Shown here in pieces: positions 1-8,753 of a stretch of 64,000 bases of DNA. The first letter of the stretch is position 1; each line of letters begins with the position of its first letter. The notes beneath the pieces were generated by a model. That model saw nothing but the letters and a program-made list of their open reading frames with translations. It was not told where the DNA came from and searched no databases. The stretch is from Pseudomonas botevensis. GTDB taxonomy: Bacteria > Pseudomonadota > Gammaproteobacteria > Pseudomonadales > Pseudomonadaceae. The position numbers were made by a program, and so were the translations under genes. The stretch spans positions 37,394 to 101,393 of the forward strand of contig NZ_JAHTKI010000026.1 of the NCBI RefSeq assembly GCF_019145475.1. The letters are read 5' to 3'.

Positions 1-883
1 TGGTCTGGCAGCGGCTGTCGATCTTGATCGACGCACCATTCATTTGCAGATTCAGCGCTTCGAGGTTCCAGCCCTGGGTGTTCGGTTTGCGGCCGACGGC
101 AACCAGCACCTGATCGGTTTCCAGATTCAGGGTTTCATCGTCCGGGTCACGCACCTGCAAGGTGCCGTCAAAACCCTGGACGCTGTGTTTCAGGTACAGC
201 TTCACGCCCAGTTGCTTCAGCGCTTCGTGTACCGGTTGCGTCAGTTCCGCGTCGTAGGCCGGCAGAATGCGATCCTGCGCTTCGACCACGCTGACTTCCG
301 CACCGAGCTTGCGGTAGGCGATGCCCAGTTCCAGACCGATGTAACCGCCGCCGACCACGATCAGGCGTTTTGGCACCGATGTCGGCGCCAGCGCTTCGGT
401 GGACGAGATGATCGGCCCGCCGATTGGCAGCATCGGCAGATTGACGCTTTTCGAACCGGTCGCCAGCACCAGATGCTCGCACTGGATACGTGTATCGCCG
501 ACTTCTACGGTTTTGCCGTCAATCACCTTGGCCCAGCCGTTGATGACCTGAACCTTGTTCTTTTTCAGCAGCGCGGCGACGCCAGTGGTCAGACGATCCA
601 CGATGTCATCCTTCCACTCGACGCTTTTGCCGATGTCCAGGGTGGGTGCGCCGACGCTGATGCCCAGTGCCGAATGCTGGTTGTGATGCCGGGTCTGGTG
701 GAACTGTTCGGCCACATGGATCAGCGCTTTCGACGGAATGCAGCCGATGTTCAGGCAGGTGCCACCCAAAGATTGGCCCTCGACCAAAATGGTCGGAATG
801 CCCAGTTGCCCGGCGCGAATCGCGGTCACATAGCCGCCGGGGCCGCCGCCGATAATCAGCAGCGTGGTGTTCAGAGTCTGCAT
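1..883 (-). CDS. lpdV: Dihydrolipoyl dehydrogenase (E3) of the branched-chain complex, 3' end cut by window
   Basis: Flavoprotein that reoxidises the lipoyl groups of the branched-chain 2-oxoacid dehydrogenase complex, passing electrons through a disulfide and FAD to NAD+. Reading leftward from the ATG at 883, the protein opens with a GGGPGGY dinucleotide-binding loop and then the redox-active disulfide motif GTCLNIGCIPSK near residue 45, both diagnostic of the family. About 294 codons are inside the window; the NAD and dimerisation domains continue beyond base 1. The start lies 3 bases after the bkdB stop, so it is the last gene of the bkd operon. LpdV as the complex-specific E3 is inferred from this position, because pseudomonads have several E3 paralogues. 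Confidence 0.95.
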   Translation of the reverse strand, partial: MQTLNTTLLIIGGGPGGYVTAIRAGQLGIPTILVEGQSLGGTCLNIGCIPSKALIHVAEQFHQTRHHNQHSALGISVGAPTLDIGKSVEWKDDIVDRLTTGVAALLKKNKVQVINGWAKVIDGKTVEVGDTRIQCEHLVLATGSKSVNLPMLPIGGPIISSTEALAPTSVPKRLIVVGGGYIGLELGIAYRKLGAEVSVVEAQDRILPAYDAELTQPVHEALKQLGVKLYLKHSVQGFDGTLQVRDPDDETLNLETDQVLVAVGRKPNTQGWNLEALNLQMNGASIKIDSRCQT

Positions 884-886
884 TGC

Positions 887-2155
887 TTACTCCACAAACA
901 GCGTTGCGGGTTGTTCGATCAAGCCACGGATGGCCTGGATGAAGAGCGCCGCGTCCATCCCGTCGACCACGCGGTGATCGAAGGAACTGGAGAGGTTCAT
1001 CATCTTGCGGATCACCACCTGGCCTTTGACGACCATCGGGCGTTCGACGATTTTGTTCACGCCGACGATCGCCACTTCCGGCAGGTTCAACACCGGGGTG
1101 CTGACGATGCCGCCCAGTGCACCGAGGCTGGTCAGAGTGATAGTCGAACCGGACAACTCGTCGCGGCTGGCCTTGCCGTTACGCGCGGCGTTGGCCAGGC
1201 GGGAGATTTCAGCGGCGCTGTCCCACAGGCTGCGCGCCTCGGCGTGACGTACCACCGGCACCATGAGGCCGACATCGCTTTGCGTGGCGACGCCGACATG
1301 CACCGCGCCGAGGCGGGTGATGACCTGGGCTTCGTCGTCGTAACGGGCGTTCATCTGCGGGAAGTCACGCAAGGCGACGACCAAGGCTCGCACCAGGAAC
1401 GGCAGCAGGGTCAACTTGCCACGGCTGGCGCCGTGTTTTTCGTTGAGGTGCGCGCGCAGTTCTTCGATCGCGGTGACGTCGATTTCCTCGACGTAACTGA
1501 AGTGCGCTGCGCGCTGGGTGGCGTCCTGCATGCGCTGGGCGATCTTGCGGCGCATGCCGATCACTTGAATCTGTTCTTCATCGTTTCGCTGGGCGTAAGC
1601 GGCGCCAACAGGCGCCGAGGCATTCGATTGACCCTGGGCCAGATAGGCGTCGAGGTCTTCGTGCAGCACCCGGCCGGCCGGGCCGCTGCCGCGTACCAGA
1701 CGCAATTGAATGCCCAGGTCCAGTGCGTGTTTGCGCACGGCCGGAGAGGCCAGCGGACGCTCATCGGCCTCGCGGGCAACCATCGGGCCTTGGCAGGCCG
1801 GGGCCGGACGCGGAGCCGCGGCAGGTTTGCTTTCCACGACGGCTTCGACTTTCGGCGCAACGGGCGCCTCTTTTACCGGTGCAGGCGCGGTGGACTCTTT
1901 CAGGTTGCCTGCGCCTTCTACTTCAATGCTGATCAGCACACTGCCGACCGCCATCACTTCGCCCGGCTGCCCGCCGAGGGAGATGACTTTGCCGTGTACC
2001 GGCGACGGAATATCGACCATCGCCTTGTCGGTCATCACGTCCGCCAGCACCTGATCTTCCACGACCAGATCACCGACCTTGACGTGCCATTGCGACAGTT
2101 CTACTTCTGCGATGCCTTCGCCGATGTCCGGCATCTTGATAACGTGCGTGCCCAT
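887..2155 (-). CDS. bkdB: Branched-chain 2-oxoacid dehydrogenase E2, lipoamide acyltransferase
   Basis: Core acyltransferase of the complex that degrades the oxoacids of valine, leucine and isoleucine; it moves the acyl group from lipoate to CoA. The 422-residue protein has one N-terminal lipoyl domain with the lipoylated lysine at about 44 (TDKAMVDIP), an Ala/Pro-rich linker, a peripheral-subunit-binding domain around 135-170, and the catalytic domain ending in DHRVVDG, with the active histidine at about 394. Length and a single lipoyl domain match Pseudomonas BkdB. The start is the ATG directly after the bkdA2 stop, so the two genes are translationally tight. Confidence 0.96.
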   Translation of the reverse strand: MGTHVIKMPDIGEGIAEVELSQWHVKVGDLVVEDQVLADVMTDKAMVDIPSPVHGKVISLGGQPGEVMAVGSVLISIEVEGAGNLKESTAPAPVKEAPVAPKVEAVVESKPAAAPRPAPACQGPMVAREADERPLASPAVRKHALDLGIQLRLVRGSGPAGRVLHEDLDAYLAQGQSNASAPVGAAYAQRNDEEQIQVIGMRRKIAQRMQDATQRAAHFSYVEEIDVTAIEELRAHLNEKHGASRGKLTLLPFLVRALVVALRDFPQMNARYDDEAQVITRLGAVHVGVATQSDVGLMVPVVRHAEARSLWDSAAEISRLANAARNGKASRDELSGSTITLTSLGALGGIVSTPVLNLPEVAIVGVNKIVERPMVVKGQVVIRKMMNLSSSFDHRVVDGMDAALFIQAIRGLIEQPATLFVE

Positions 2156-3214
2156 TCAGACCTCCATGACCCGTTTCAGCGCCGCGCCCACTCGGGACGG
2201 CCCAGGGAAATACGCCCACTCTTGCGCGTGCGGGTAGGGGGTGTCCCAACCGGTGACGCGTTCGATCGGCGCTTCCAGGTGATGGAAGCAATGCTCTTGC
2301 ACCAGCGACACCAGTTCGGCACCGAAACCGCAGGTGCGGGTCGCTTCGTGAACCACCACGCAGCGGCCGGTTTTCTTAACCGATTTGACGATGGTGTCCA
2401 GATCCAGCGGCCACAGGCTGCGCAGGTCGATGACTTCGGCGTCGATGCCGGACTCTTCAGCGGCCACTTGCGACACGTATACGGTGGTGCCGTAGGTCAG
2501 CACGGTCACGTCCTTGCCCGGACGGGTGATCGCGGCGACGTCCAGCGGCACGGTGTAATAGCCGTCCGGCACTTGCGCGGCCGGGTGCTTCGACCATGGG
2601 GTCACCGGTCGGTCGTGATGGCCGTCGAACGGGCCGTTGTACAGGCGTTTCGGCTCCAGGAAGATCACCGGGTCATCGTTTTCGATGGAGGCGATCAGCA
2701 GGCCCTTGGCGTCATACGGGTTGGATGGCATGACGGTGCGCAGGCCACAGACCTGGGTGAACATCGCTTCGATGCTCTGGCTGTGGGTCTGGCCGCCGTA
2801 GATGCCGCCGCCGCAAGGCATGCGCAGGGTCATCGGTGCGGTGAACTCGCCGGCCGAGCGATAGCGCAGGCGTGCGGCTTCGGAAATGATCTGGTCGGAA
2901 GCGGGGTAAACGTAGTCGGCGAACTGGATCTCCGCCACCGGACGCAGGCCGTAGGCGCCCATGCCCACGGCGACGCCGACGATGCCGCTTTCGGAGATCG
3001 GTGCGTCGAACACCCGCGAGGTGCCGTACTTGGTCTGCAGGCCTTCGGTGCAACGGAACACTCCGCCGAAATAGCCAACGTCCTGGCCGAACACCACAAC
3101 ATTGTCGTCACGCTCAAGCATCACATCCATGGCCGAGCGCAGGGCCTGGATCATGGTCATGGTGGTCGTGGTCATGGAAGTTTCCAGCTGAATATTGTTG
3201 TTGTGATCGTTCAT
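2156..3214 (-). CDS. bkdA2: Branched-chain 2-oxoacid dehydrogenase E1 beta subunit
   Basis: Beta subunit of the thiamine-diphosphate-dependent decarboxylase E1. The 352-residue sequence carries the transketolase-like pyrimidine-binding region (GQDVGYFGGVF near 43, RVFDAPISESGIVG near 68) and the C-terminal transketolase domain (VVHEATRTCGFGAEL near 290). Length is normal for the family. It starts 1 base after the bkdA1 stop and runs directly into bkdB, as expected for a single transcript. An alternative ATG lies about 14 codons downstream (MTTTTMTMIQALRSA), where similarity to the family begins, so the first residues are less certain. Confidence 0.95.
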   Translation of the reverse strand: MNDHNNNIQLETSMTTTTMTMIQALRSAMDVMLERDDNVVVFGQDVGYFGGVFRCTEGLQTKYGTSRVFDAPISESGIVGVAVGMGAYGLRPVAEIQFADYVYPASDQIISEAARLRYRSAGEFTAPMTLRMPCGGGIYGGQTHSQSIEAMFTQVCGLRTVMPSNPYDAKGLLIASIENDDPVIFLEPKRLYNGPFDGHHDRPVTPWSKHPAAQVPDGYYTVPLDVAAITRPGKDVTVLTYGTTVYVSQVAAEESGIDAEVIDLRSLWPLDLDTIVKSVKKTGRCVVVHEATRTCGFGAELVSLVQEHCFHHLEAPIERVTGWDTPYPHAQEWAYFPGPSRVGAALKRVMEV

Positions 3215-3215
3215 G

Positions 3216-4451
3216 TCAGATCCCCAACTGCTGACGCTGGCGCTTCAAGTGCTCCGGCATCTCTTTGTAGACATCCTCGAACATGGTCGCGGCGCTCGGA
3301 ATCTGGCCGCCGGCGAGGGTGCCGTACTGTTCGGCCTGTTTCTGCGCGGCAATCACCTCGGCTTCCAGTTCGGCGCTGACGGCGCTGTGCTCTTCTTCCG
3401 ACCAGTGGCCGACCTTGATCAGGTGCTGCTTGAGGCGAGCAATCGGATCGCCCAGCGGGAAGTGGCTCCAGTCGTCGGCAGGACGGTATTTCGACGGATC
3501 GTCGGAGGTCGAGTGCGGGCCGGCGCGGTAGGTGACCCATTCGATCATGGTCGGGCCGAGGTTGCGGCGGGCGCGTTCGGCGGCCCATCTGGAAGCGGCG
3601 TAGACCGCGTAGAAATCATTGCCGTCAACCCGCAGCGAGGCGATGCCGCAACCGACGCCGCGTCCGGCGAAGGTGGTGGCTTCACCACCGGCGATGGCCT
3701 GGAAGGTCGAGATTGCCCACTGGTTGTTGACCACGTTGAGGATCACCGGCGCGCGGTAGACGTGGGCGAAGGTGAGGGCGGTGTGGAAGTCCGATTCGGC
3801 GGTGGCGCCGTCACCGATCCAGGCCGAAGCGATTTTGGTGTCGCCCTTGATCGCCGAGGCCATGCCCCAGCCCACGCCCTGGATGAACTGGGTCGCGAGG
3901 TTGCCGGAAATAGTGAAGAAGCCGGCATCCTTGACCGAGTACATGATCGGCAACTGACGGCCCTTGAGCGGATCGCGCTCGTTGGACAGCAGCTGGCAGA
4001 TCAGGTCGACCAGCGGTACGTCGCGGGCCATCAGGATGCTTTGCTGGCGGTAGGTCGGGAAGCACATGTCGTCGATGTTCAAGGCCAGGGCCTGGGCGCT
4101 GCCGATGGCCTCTTCGCCGAGGCTCTGCATGTAGAACGACATTTTTTTCTGGCGCTGGGCGACCACCATGCGGTTGTCGTAGATGCGCGTCTTGAGCATG
4201 GCGCGCATGCCTTTGCGCAGGATCTCGACCGGCACGTCCTCGGCCCATGGCCCAAGGGCATTGCCTTGGTCGTCGAGCACGCGGATCAGGCCTCGGGCCA
4301 GGTCGGCGGTGTCGGCCGGTTCGACGTCGATGGAAGGTTTGCGCACCGTACCGGCATCGGTCAGGTGCAGGTAGGAGAAGTCGGTTTTACAGCCTGGACG
4401 GCCCGAAGGTTCAGGGACGTGCAGACGCAGCGGTTCATACGCTTGGGTCAT
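3216..4451 (-). CDS. bkdA1: Branched-chain 2-oxoacid dehydrogenase E1 alpha subunit
   Basis: Alpha subunit of E1, which decarboxylates branched-chain 2-oxoacids and transfers the acyl group to lipoyl-E2. The 411-residue protein shows the thiamine diphosphate motif GDGATAESDFH (about 213-223) closed by NNQWAIS (about 242-248). It also has the HSTSDDP loop near 313, which binds substrate and is phosphorylated in the mammalian homologue. First gene of the leftward operon, with about 185 bases separating it from divergent bkdR. Expression is probably BkdR-activated in response to branched-chain amino acids; this is known for P. putida and inferred here. Confidence 0.96.
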   Translation of the reverse strand: MTQAYEPLRLHVPEPSGRPGCKTDFSYLHLTDAGTVRKPSIDVEPADTADLARGLIRVLDDQGNALGPWAEDVPVEILRKGMRAMLKTRIYDNRMVVAQRQKKMSFYMQSLGEEAIGSAQALALNIDDMCFPTYRQQSILMARDVPLVDLICQLLSNERDPLKGRQLPIMYSVKDAGFFTISGNLATQFIQGVGWGMASAIKGDTKIASAWIGDGATAESDFHTALTFAHVYRAPVILNVVNNQWAISTFQAIAGGEATTFAGRGVGCGIASLRVDGNDFYAVYAASRWAAERARRNLGPTMIEWVTYRAGPHSTSDDPSKYRPADDWSHFPLGDPIARLKQHLIKVGHWSEEEHSAVSAELEAEVIAAQKQAEQYGTLAGGQIPSAATMFEDVYKEMPEHLKRQRQQLGI

Positions 4452-4636
4452 GGCTTCTACGCTCGATCTTGTGAATTTCTTGTAGTGAGCTGGCAGTCAT
4501 TCTTCGATAAAAGAAATCTTGTCCTACAAACATCATAGGCTCCGGCAAGAAGAATATTTCTCTGTGTTTCGTTGCGCTGAAGATCATTTGCAGATAGAAA
4601 TTCTGCATAAACATAAAAAACAGGTGGTTTTGTCTC
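4452..4636. promoter_or_regulatory. Divergent bkdR / bkdA1 promoter region
   Basis: Noticeably AT-rich 185-base gap between the divergent bkdA1 and bkdR genes. It holds AT-centred near-palindromes of the kind Lrp-family proteins bind, for example AGAATATTTCT at about 4551-4561 and TAGAAATTCTG at about 4595-4605. In P. putida BkdR is known to bind this interval at several sites; the assignment of these particular bases is by eye. Confidence 0.6.
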
Positions 4637-5125
4637 ATGCGCAAACTGGACCGTACCGACATCGGGATTCTCAACAGCCTTCAGGAGAACGCGCGCATCA
4701 CCAACGCCGATCTCGCGCGCTCGGTGAACCTGTCGCCGACGCCGTGTTTCAACCGGGTCAAGGCGATGGAGGAGTTGGGACTGATTCGCGAGCAGGTGAC
4801 CCTGCTCGATGCCGACCTGCTGGGGCTGCACGTCAACGTGTTCATTCACGTCAGCCTGGAGAAGCAGGTGGAAGAGGCGTTGCAGCATTTCGAAGAAGCG
4901 ATTTCCGATCGTCCGGAAGTCATGGAGTGCTACCTGATGGCCGGCGACCCGGACTATTTGATCCGGGTGCTGGTGCCGACCATTCAGTCGCTGGAGCGGT
5001 TCATGATGGACTTCCTGACCAAGGTGCCAGGGGTGGCGAACATCCGCTCGAGTTTTGCCTTGAAGCAGGTGCGCTACAAGACTGCTCTGCCGTTGCCAGC
5101 GAACGGATTGACCCTGGGCAGTTGA
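4637..5125 (+). CDS. bkdR: Lrp/AsnC-family activator of the bkd operon
   Basis: Transcription factor of the leucine-responsive family, 162 residues. The N-terminal helix-turn-helix is visible (TDIGILNSLQENARITNADL, then SPTPCFNRVKAMEELGLI), followed by a C-terminal RAM/AsnC domain with the typical VMECYLMAGDPDYLIRV segment that forms the effector pocket. Size and divergent position next to bkdA1 identify it as BkdR, which in P. putida activates bkd in response to branched-chain amino acids. It ends 13 bases from the convergent tyrosinase gene. Confidence 0.95.
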   Translation: MRKLDRTDIGILNSLQENARITNADLARSVNLSPTPCFNRVKAMEELGLIREQVTLLDADLLGLHVNVFIHVSLEKQVEEALQHFEEAISDRPEVMECYLMAGDPDYLIRVLVPTIQSLERFMMDFLTKVPGVANIRSSFALKQVRYKTALPLPANGLTLGS

Positions 5126-5138
5126 TCAACCAGAGCCG

Positions 5139-5993
5139 TCAGACGTAGGCATAGGTGTAATCAAGTGCTTGGGTGTCGAGTGTGTCCCGTACCGCGTAGG
5201 CTCGCGCCCAGGGGGCCGGTTCGTTGATCGGGTGGAAAACCAGAACCTCGTTCAACCCCGCTTCGCCGGACGAACTCATGAACGGCAATGCGTTGCGGTG
5301 CTGCTGTCTCCAGCGCTCCCAGAGCAGATCGAGGTAGCAGTGGTGCAGGAAGAAGATCGGGTCGTTGGGGGAGGACGCTTCCGTCATGGTGCCGCCGATC
5401 CACGAATGCACGGGGTTGTGCAGTTGTGCTTCCGAAACGTTCTCCCAACCGAGGGTTTCGTCCCAGTAGACAACACTGTTGAGTGCCTGAATCACCACGC
5501 CTGGCGGTGGCAGGCCGCCGTTCTGTCCCAGGTTGCGGCGTAGGTTGGCGTCGCCGGTATCGGTGTCCCAGACCGCTACGCTGAATCGGCCTGCCTCCAC
5601 CGTGAACGGACCACTCGTCACGCGTTGTTGTTGCGAGCTGTCGCCGTTGCCACCCATGAAGTCCGAGGTGAAGGGGTTATCGGCGCCCGTAAGCTGCCAG
5701 TTCCAGTAGGGGATTGTGATGCTGGAGTCGCCGGCGGCGGACTGCAAGGCCCATTCGAATTGACGCAGCAGGACACGATGCCATGGGTAGAACAAAGGAC
5801 TGGCGTGAGGATTGGGGCTGAGTGGATTCCCACGTCCCATCGAATTCTTGTGGATTTGCACGAAGTCATCGTAGCGACTCTGCATCCCGGGCTGCAGCAC
5901 GCTGTCGACTTCGGTTTTCAGTTTCAGAATGGCGCTGATGAAACGGGACTTCTGATCCGGCGTCATGTCCCGATGATTGATACGAATATCCAT
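5139..5993 (-). CDS. Tyrosinase family copper oxidase
   Basis: Type-3 copper protein expected to hydroxylate monophenols and oxidise diphenols to quinones. From the preferred ATG at 5993 it is 284 residues (preceded by GGAG about 10 bases upstream); an in-frame start at 6092 would add 33 residues without family features. The CuA site is seen in the IHKNSMG and NPHASPLFYPWHR segments and CuB in HNPVHSW plus PNDPIFFLHHCYLDLLWERW, so all the usual copper-ligand histidine regions are present. No signal peptide and no caddie-type chaperone gene is adjacent. It is convergent with bkdR. The physiological substrate is unknown. Confidence 0.88.
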   Translation of the reverse strand: MDIRINHRDMTPDQKSRFISAILKLKTEVDSVLQPGMQSRYDDFVQIHKNSMGRGNPLSPNPHASPLFYPWHRVLLRQFEWALQSAAGDSSITIPYWNWQLTGADNPFTSDFMGGNGDSSQQQRVTSGPFTVEAGRFSVAVWDTDTGDANLRRNLGQNGGLPPPGVVIQALNSVVYWDETLGWENVSEAQLHNPVHSWIGGTMTEASSPNDPIFFLHHCYLDLLWERWRQQHRNALPFMSSSGEAGLNEVLVFHPINEPAPWARAYAVRDTLDTQALDYTYAYV

Positions 5994-6116
5994 ATTGCGA
6001 AAACTCCATTGAATGTTTGCCCAATCGAGTTTCCGCCTGGAGGCCACCCCGTTCAATTCGACCCTTTCGCCGGCAAGGGTGGGAAAAATCACCTGGAGAA
6101 GGGCGGCGAATCTCCG

Positions 6117-6980
6117 TCAAAAGGCGTTCAGCGGAATTTTCAGATAGACCACGCCGTTGTCTTCCGCCGGGGGCAGGTTGCCCGCCCGCACGTTCACCTG
6201 AATCGCCGGCAGCAACAGCGTCGGCATTCCCAGCCCGGCATCGCGCTTGGTCCGCATCTCGACGAACGCCGCCTCATCAATGCCGTCGTGTACATGGATA
6301 TTGCTTTTGCGCTGTTCACCCACGGTGGTCTGGCATTGCGCTTCGCGACCGGCGGGTGGGTAGTCGTGGCAGACGTAGAGCTTCACGCTGGCGGGGAAGG
6401 CCAGCAGCTTGTGGATCGAGTTGAACAGTTGATGGGCGTTGCCGCCGGGGAAGTCGCAGCGGGCGGTGCCGACATCGGGCATGAACAGTGTGTCGCCGAC
6501 CAGGATCTGCTCGCTGTCGATCAGGTAGGCCATGTCGGCCGGGGTGTGGCCGGGGACGTGCAGGGCGGTGGCCTTGAGGTTGCCGATCAGGAACGACTCG
6601 TTGGGCGCAAACAGATGATCGAACTGCGAGCCGTCGACGCAAAATTCCGGCTCCAGATTAAACAGCGCCTTGAACACGTCCTGAACCTTGCTGATCGACT
6701 GGCCGATGGCGATTTTCCCGCCCAGTTCGCGACGCAGGTACGGCGCGGCGGACAGGTGATCGGCGTGGGCGTGGGTTTCCAGCAGCCATTGCACTTGCAG
6801 GCGATGGGCGCGAACGAAGGCGATGATCCTGTCGGCCTGGGCGGTGCAGGTGCGACCGGCCGGGCCGTCGTAGTCGAGCACCGGATCGACGATTGCGCAC
6901 TGGCCGCCGTCGGCCTCGTAGACCACGTAGCTGTAGGTCGAGGAGGCGGGGTCGAGGAAGGCTTCTATCAGCGCGGGCAT
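6117..6980 (-). CDS. Metallo-beta-lactamase fold persulfide dioxygenase-type hydrolase
   Basis: A 287-residue MBL-fold protein of the ETHE1/Blh group, which oxidises glutathione persulfide to sulfite. Seen directly: the metal motif THAHADHL near residue 75, HVPGHTPADM near 145, the aspartate loop GDTLFMPDVGTARCDFPGG near 160-180, and CHDYPP near 213. The ARCDFPGG segment and length are typical of persulfide dioxygenases rather than glyoxalase II. It is divergent from a BigR-type sensor and next to a sulfide:quinone oxidoreductase, which supports a role in sulfide detoxification. Exact substrate (GSSH or another persulfide) is inferred. Confidence 0.85.
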   Translation of the reverse strand: MPALIEAFLDPASSTYSYVVYEADGGQCAIVDPVLDYDGPAGRTCTAQADRIIAFVRAHRLQVQWLLETHAHADHLSAAPYLRRELGGKIAIGQSISKVQDVFKALFNLEPEFCVDGSQFDHLFAPNESFLIGNLKATALHVPGHTPADMAYLIDSEQILVGDTLFMPDVGTARCDFPGGNAHQLFNSIHKLLAFPASVKLYVCHDYPPAGREAQCQTTVGEQRKSNIHVHDGIDEAAFVEMRTKRDAGLGMPTLLLPAIQVNVRAGNLPPAEDNGVVYLKIPLNAF

Positions 6981-7031
6981 GGACGTGAACCTGTGCGGGA
7001 GGACGAAAAGTCTGTCATGGGTTGCAACACT

Positions 7032-7047
7032 TTATGTAAAAACATAA
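7032..7047. promoter_or_regulatory. Candidate BigR operator, perfect 6-4-6 palindrome
   Basis: TTATGT-AAAA-ACATAA lies in the 104-base gap between the divergent persulfide dioxygenase and bigR genes. AT-rich inverted repeats are the known type of BigR/SqrR binding site. Its placement upstream of both starts would let one dimer repress both directions. Identified by eye. Confidence 0.6.
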
Positions 7048-7084
7048 TGTTCGCAGCTTAAGTGACGTTGAAGGCATCCTGCAA

Positions 7085-7426
7085 ATGCAATCCAGTCTGA
7101 CCGAATGTGAAGTCGCCCAATTGCGCGCCTCGGCCTCCAAGGCCTGCGCGTTGCTCAAGGCCCTGGCCAACGAGGATCGGCTGTTGATCCTGTGCCAGTT
7201 GACCCAGGGCGAACGCAACGTCGGCGAACTGGAGAAAATGACCGGCGTGCGCCAGCCGACCCTGTCCCAGCAATTGGGCATCCTGCGCGATGAAGGGCTG
7301 GTCGCGACCCGACGTGAAGGCAAGTACATTTTTTACGGTCTCGCCAGTCATGAAGTGATCCAGGTGATGAAAACCCTCTCCGGGCTGTACTGTGGAGCGG
7401 TGCTCAAGAGTTGGATTCAGTCCTGA
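7085..7426 (+). CDS. bigR: ArsR-family persulfide sensor repressor (BigR/SqrR type)
   Basis: Winged-helix repressor of 113 residues. The recognition region reads VRQPTLSQQLGILRDEGLVATRREGK with YIFYGLAS as the wing. Cysteines occur at 8, 21, 37 and 103; the 37/103 pair has the same 66-residue spacing, and the same flanking contexts (LLILCQL, GLYC), as the dithiol pair that forms a tetrasulfide bridge in BigR and SqrR (C42/C108 and C41/C107, from memory). It is therefore expected to release DNA when persulfides accumulate. It is divergent from the dioxygenase and 73 bases ahead of the sulfide:quinone oxidoreductase gene. Confidence 0.9.
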   Translation: MQSSLTECEVAQLRASASKACALLKALANEDRLLILCQLTQGERNVGELEKMTGVRQPTLSQQLGILRDEGLVATRREGKYIFYGLASHEVIQVMKTLSGLYCGAVLKSWIQS

Positions 7427-7499
7427 TTTCATCCAAAAGCCACCCTTCCCACATCGGGTGGGTGAGTGACTCCTTGCATGCGGCAATAAGGAACAAACA

Positions 7500-8744
7500 A
7501 TGAACGATCAACACTGGGGCCCATCCATCAGTGCGGACATCGTGGTCATCGGCGGCGGCACTGCCGGCATCGGTCTTGTCGCCAGCCTGCTCAAGCGCGA
7601 TCCGCACTTGAACATCACCGTGATCGAACCGGGCACCCATCATTACTATCAACCGGCGTGGACGCTGGTCGGTGGTGGCGCCTACAACGTGAAGGACACC
7701 GCCCGGCCGATGTCATCGGTGCTGCCGCGTCAGGCCACCTGGGTGCAGGCCGCCGTGACCGGCGTCGATCCGGACAAGCGCCGCCTCACCCTGCATGACG
7801 ACCGCACCGTCGGCTATCAGAGCCTGATTGTCTGCCCGGGCCTGCGCCTGGCGTGGGAGAAGATCGAAGGTTTGCAGGAAAGCCTCGGCCAGCACGGCGT
7901 GACCTCCAACTACAGCTACCAGCACGCGGCATACACCTGGGATCAGGTGCAGAAACTGCGCGGCGGCAAGGCGCTGTTCACCCAGCCGCCGATCCCGATC
8001 AAATGCGCCGGGGCGCCGCAAAAGGCGCTGTACCTGTCCTGCGATCATTGGCGCAAGACCGGGGTTTTGAACAAGGTCGAGGTTGAGTTCAACCTGGCCG
8101 GCGCGGCGCTGTTCGGTGTGCCGACGTTTGTCCCGCCGCTGATGAAGTACATCGAGAAATACAACGCCCGCCTGGCCTTCAACGCCAATCTGGTCAAGGT
8201 CGACGGCCCGGCGCGAACCGCGTGGTTCGACGTGAAGGACGCCGACGGCAACGTCACCCGCCAGGCGAAAACCTTCGACCTGTTGCACGTCGTGCCGCCG
8301 CAGGTAGCACCGGATTTCATCGCGCACAGTCCGCTGGCCGATGCCGCCGGCTGGTGCGAGGTCAACCCGCACAGCCTGCAGCATCCGCGTTTTCCCGAGG
8401 TGTTTGCGCTGGGTGACATTTGCGGCACCAGCAATGCGAAGACGGCGGCGGCCGTGCGCAAACAGATCGTGGTGGTCGCGGAAAACCTGCTGGCCCAGCG
8501 TAAGGAGCTGGCGCTGCCGCTGAAGTACGACGGCTACGGTTCCTGCCCGCTGACGGTGGAGAAGGGCAAGGTGATCCTCGCCGAGTTCGGCTACGGCGGA
8601 AAATTGCTGCCGACCTTTCCCCTCGACCCGACCGTGCCGCGTCGTTCCGCCTGGTGGCTGAAAGCGACGTTGCTGCCGTGGTTCTACTGGAACGGCATGC
8701 TCAAGGGCCGCGAGTGGCTGACGCGTCTGTCTCAAGTCGACTGA
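7500..8744 (+). CDS. sqr: Sulfide:quinone oxidoreductase-like FAD protein
   Basis: Membrane-associated flavoprotein expected to oxidise hydrogen sulfide and reduce quinone. The 414-residue protein opens with the FAD fingerprint IVVIGGGTAGIGL (about 12-24), has CPGLRLAW near 116, IKCAGAPQKALYLSC near 167-181 with two cysteines where the type II SQR active-site cysteines lie, and a second FAD contact FALGDICGTSNAKTAAAV near 301. The C-terminal region contains an amphipathic, tryptophan-rich stretch, consistent with membrane docking. It follows bigR on the same strand and precedes a TauE-type transporter, so one sulfide-induced transcript is likely. Confidence 0.88.
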   Translation: MNDQHWGPSISADIVVIGGGTAGIGLVASLLKRDPHLNITVIEPGTHHYYQPAWTLVGGGAYNVKDTARPMSSVLPRQATWVQAAVTGVDPDKRRLTLHDDRTVGYQSLIVCPGLRLAWEKIEGLQESLGQHGVTSNYSYQHAAYTWDQVQKLRGGKALFTQPPIPIKCAGAPQKALYLSCDHWRKTGVLNKVEVEFNLAGAALFGVPTFVPPLMKYIEKYNARLAFNANLVKVDGPARTAWFDVKDADGNVTRQAKTFDLLHVVPPQVAPDFIAHSPLADAAGWCEVNPHSLQHPRFPEVFALGDICGTSNAKTAAAVRKQIVVVAENLLAQRKELALPLKYDGYGSCPLTVEKGKVILAEFGYGGKLLPTFPLDPTVPRRSAWWLKATLLPWFYWNGMLKGREWLTRLSQVD

Positions 8745-8753
8745 GAAATCACT

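Noticed and set aside
44..3379. Very long rightward open frame (1111 codons) over lpdV-bkdB-bkdA2
   Set aside because: It is antisense to three clear enzymes with full motifs; its His/Gln/Arg-rich translation is the usual shadow of high-GC codon bias.
5994..6092. N-terminal extension of the tyrosinase
   Set aside because: The 33 extra residues show no signal peptide or family sequence, and the internal ATG at 5993 has a ribosome-binding site.
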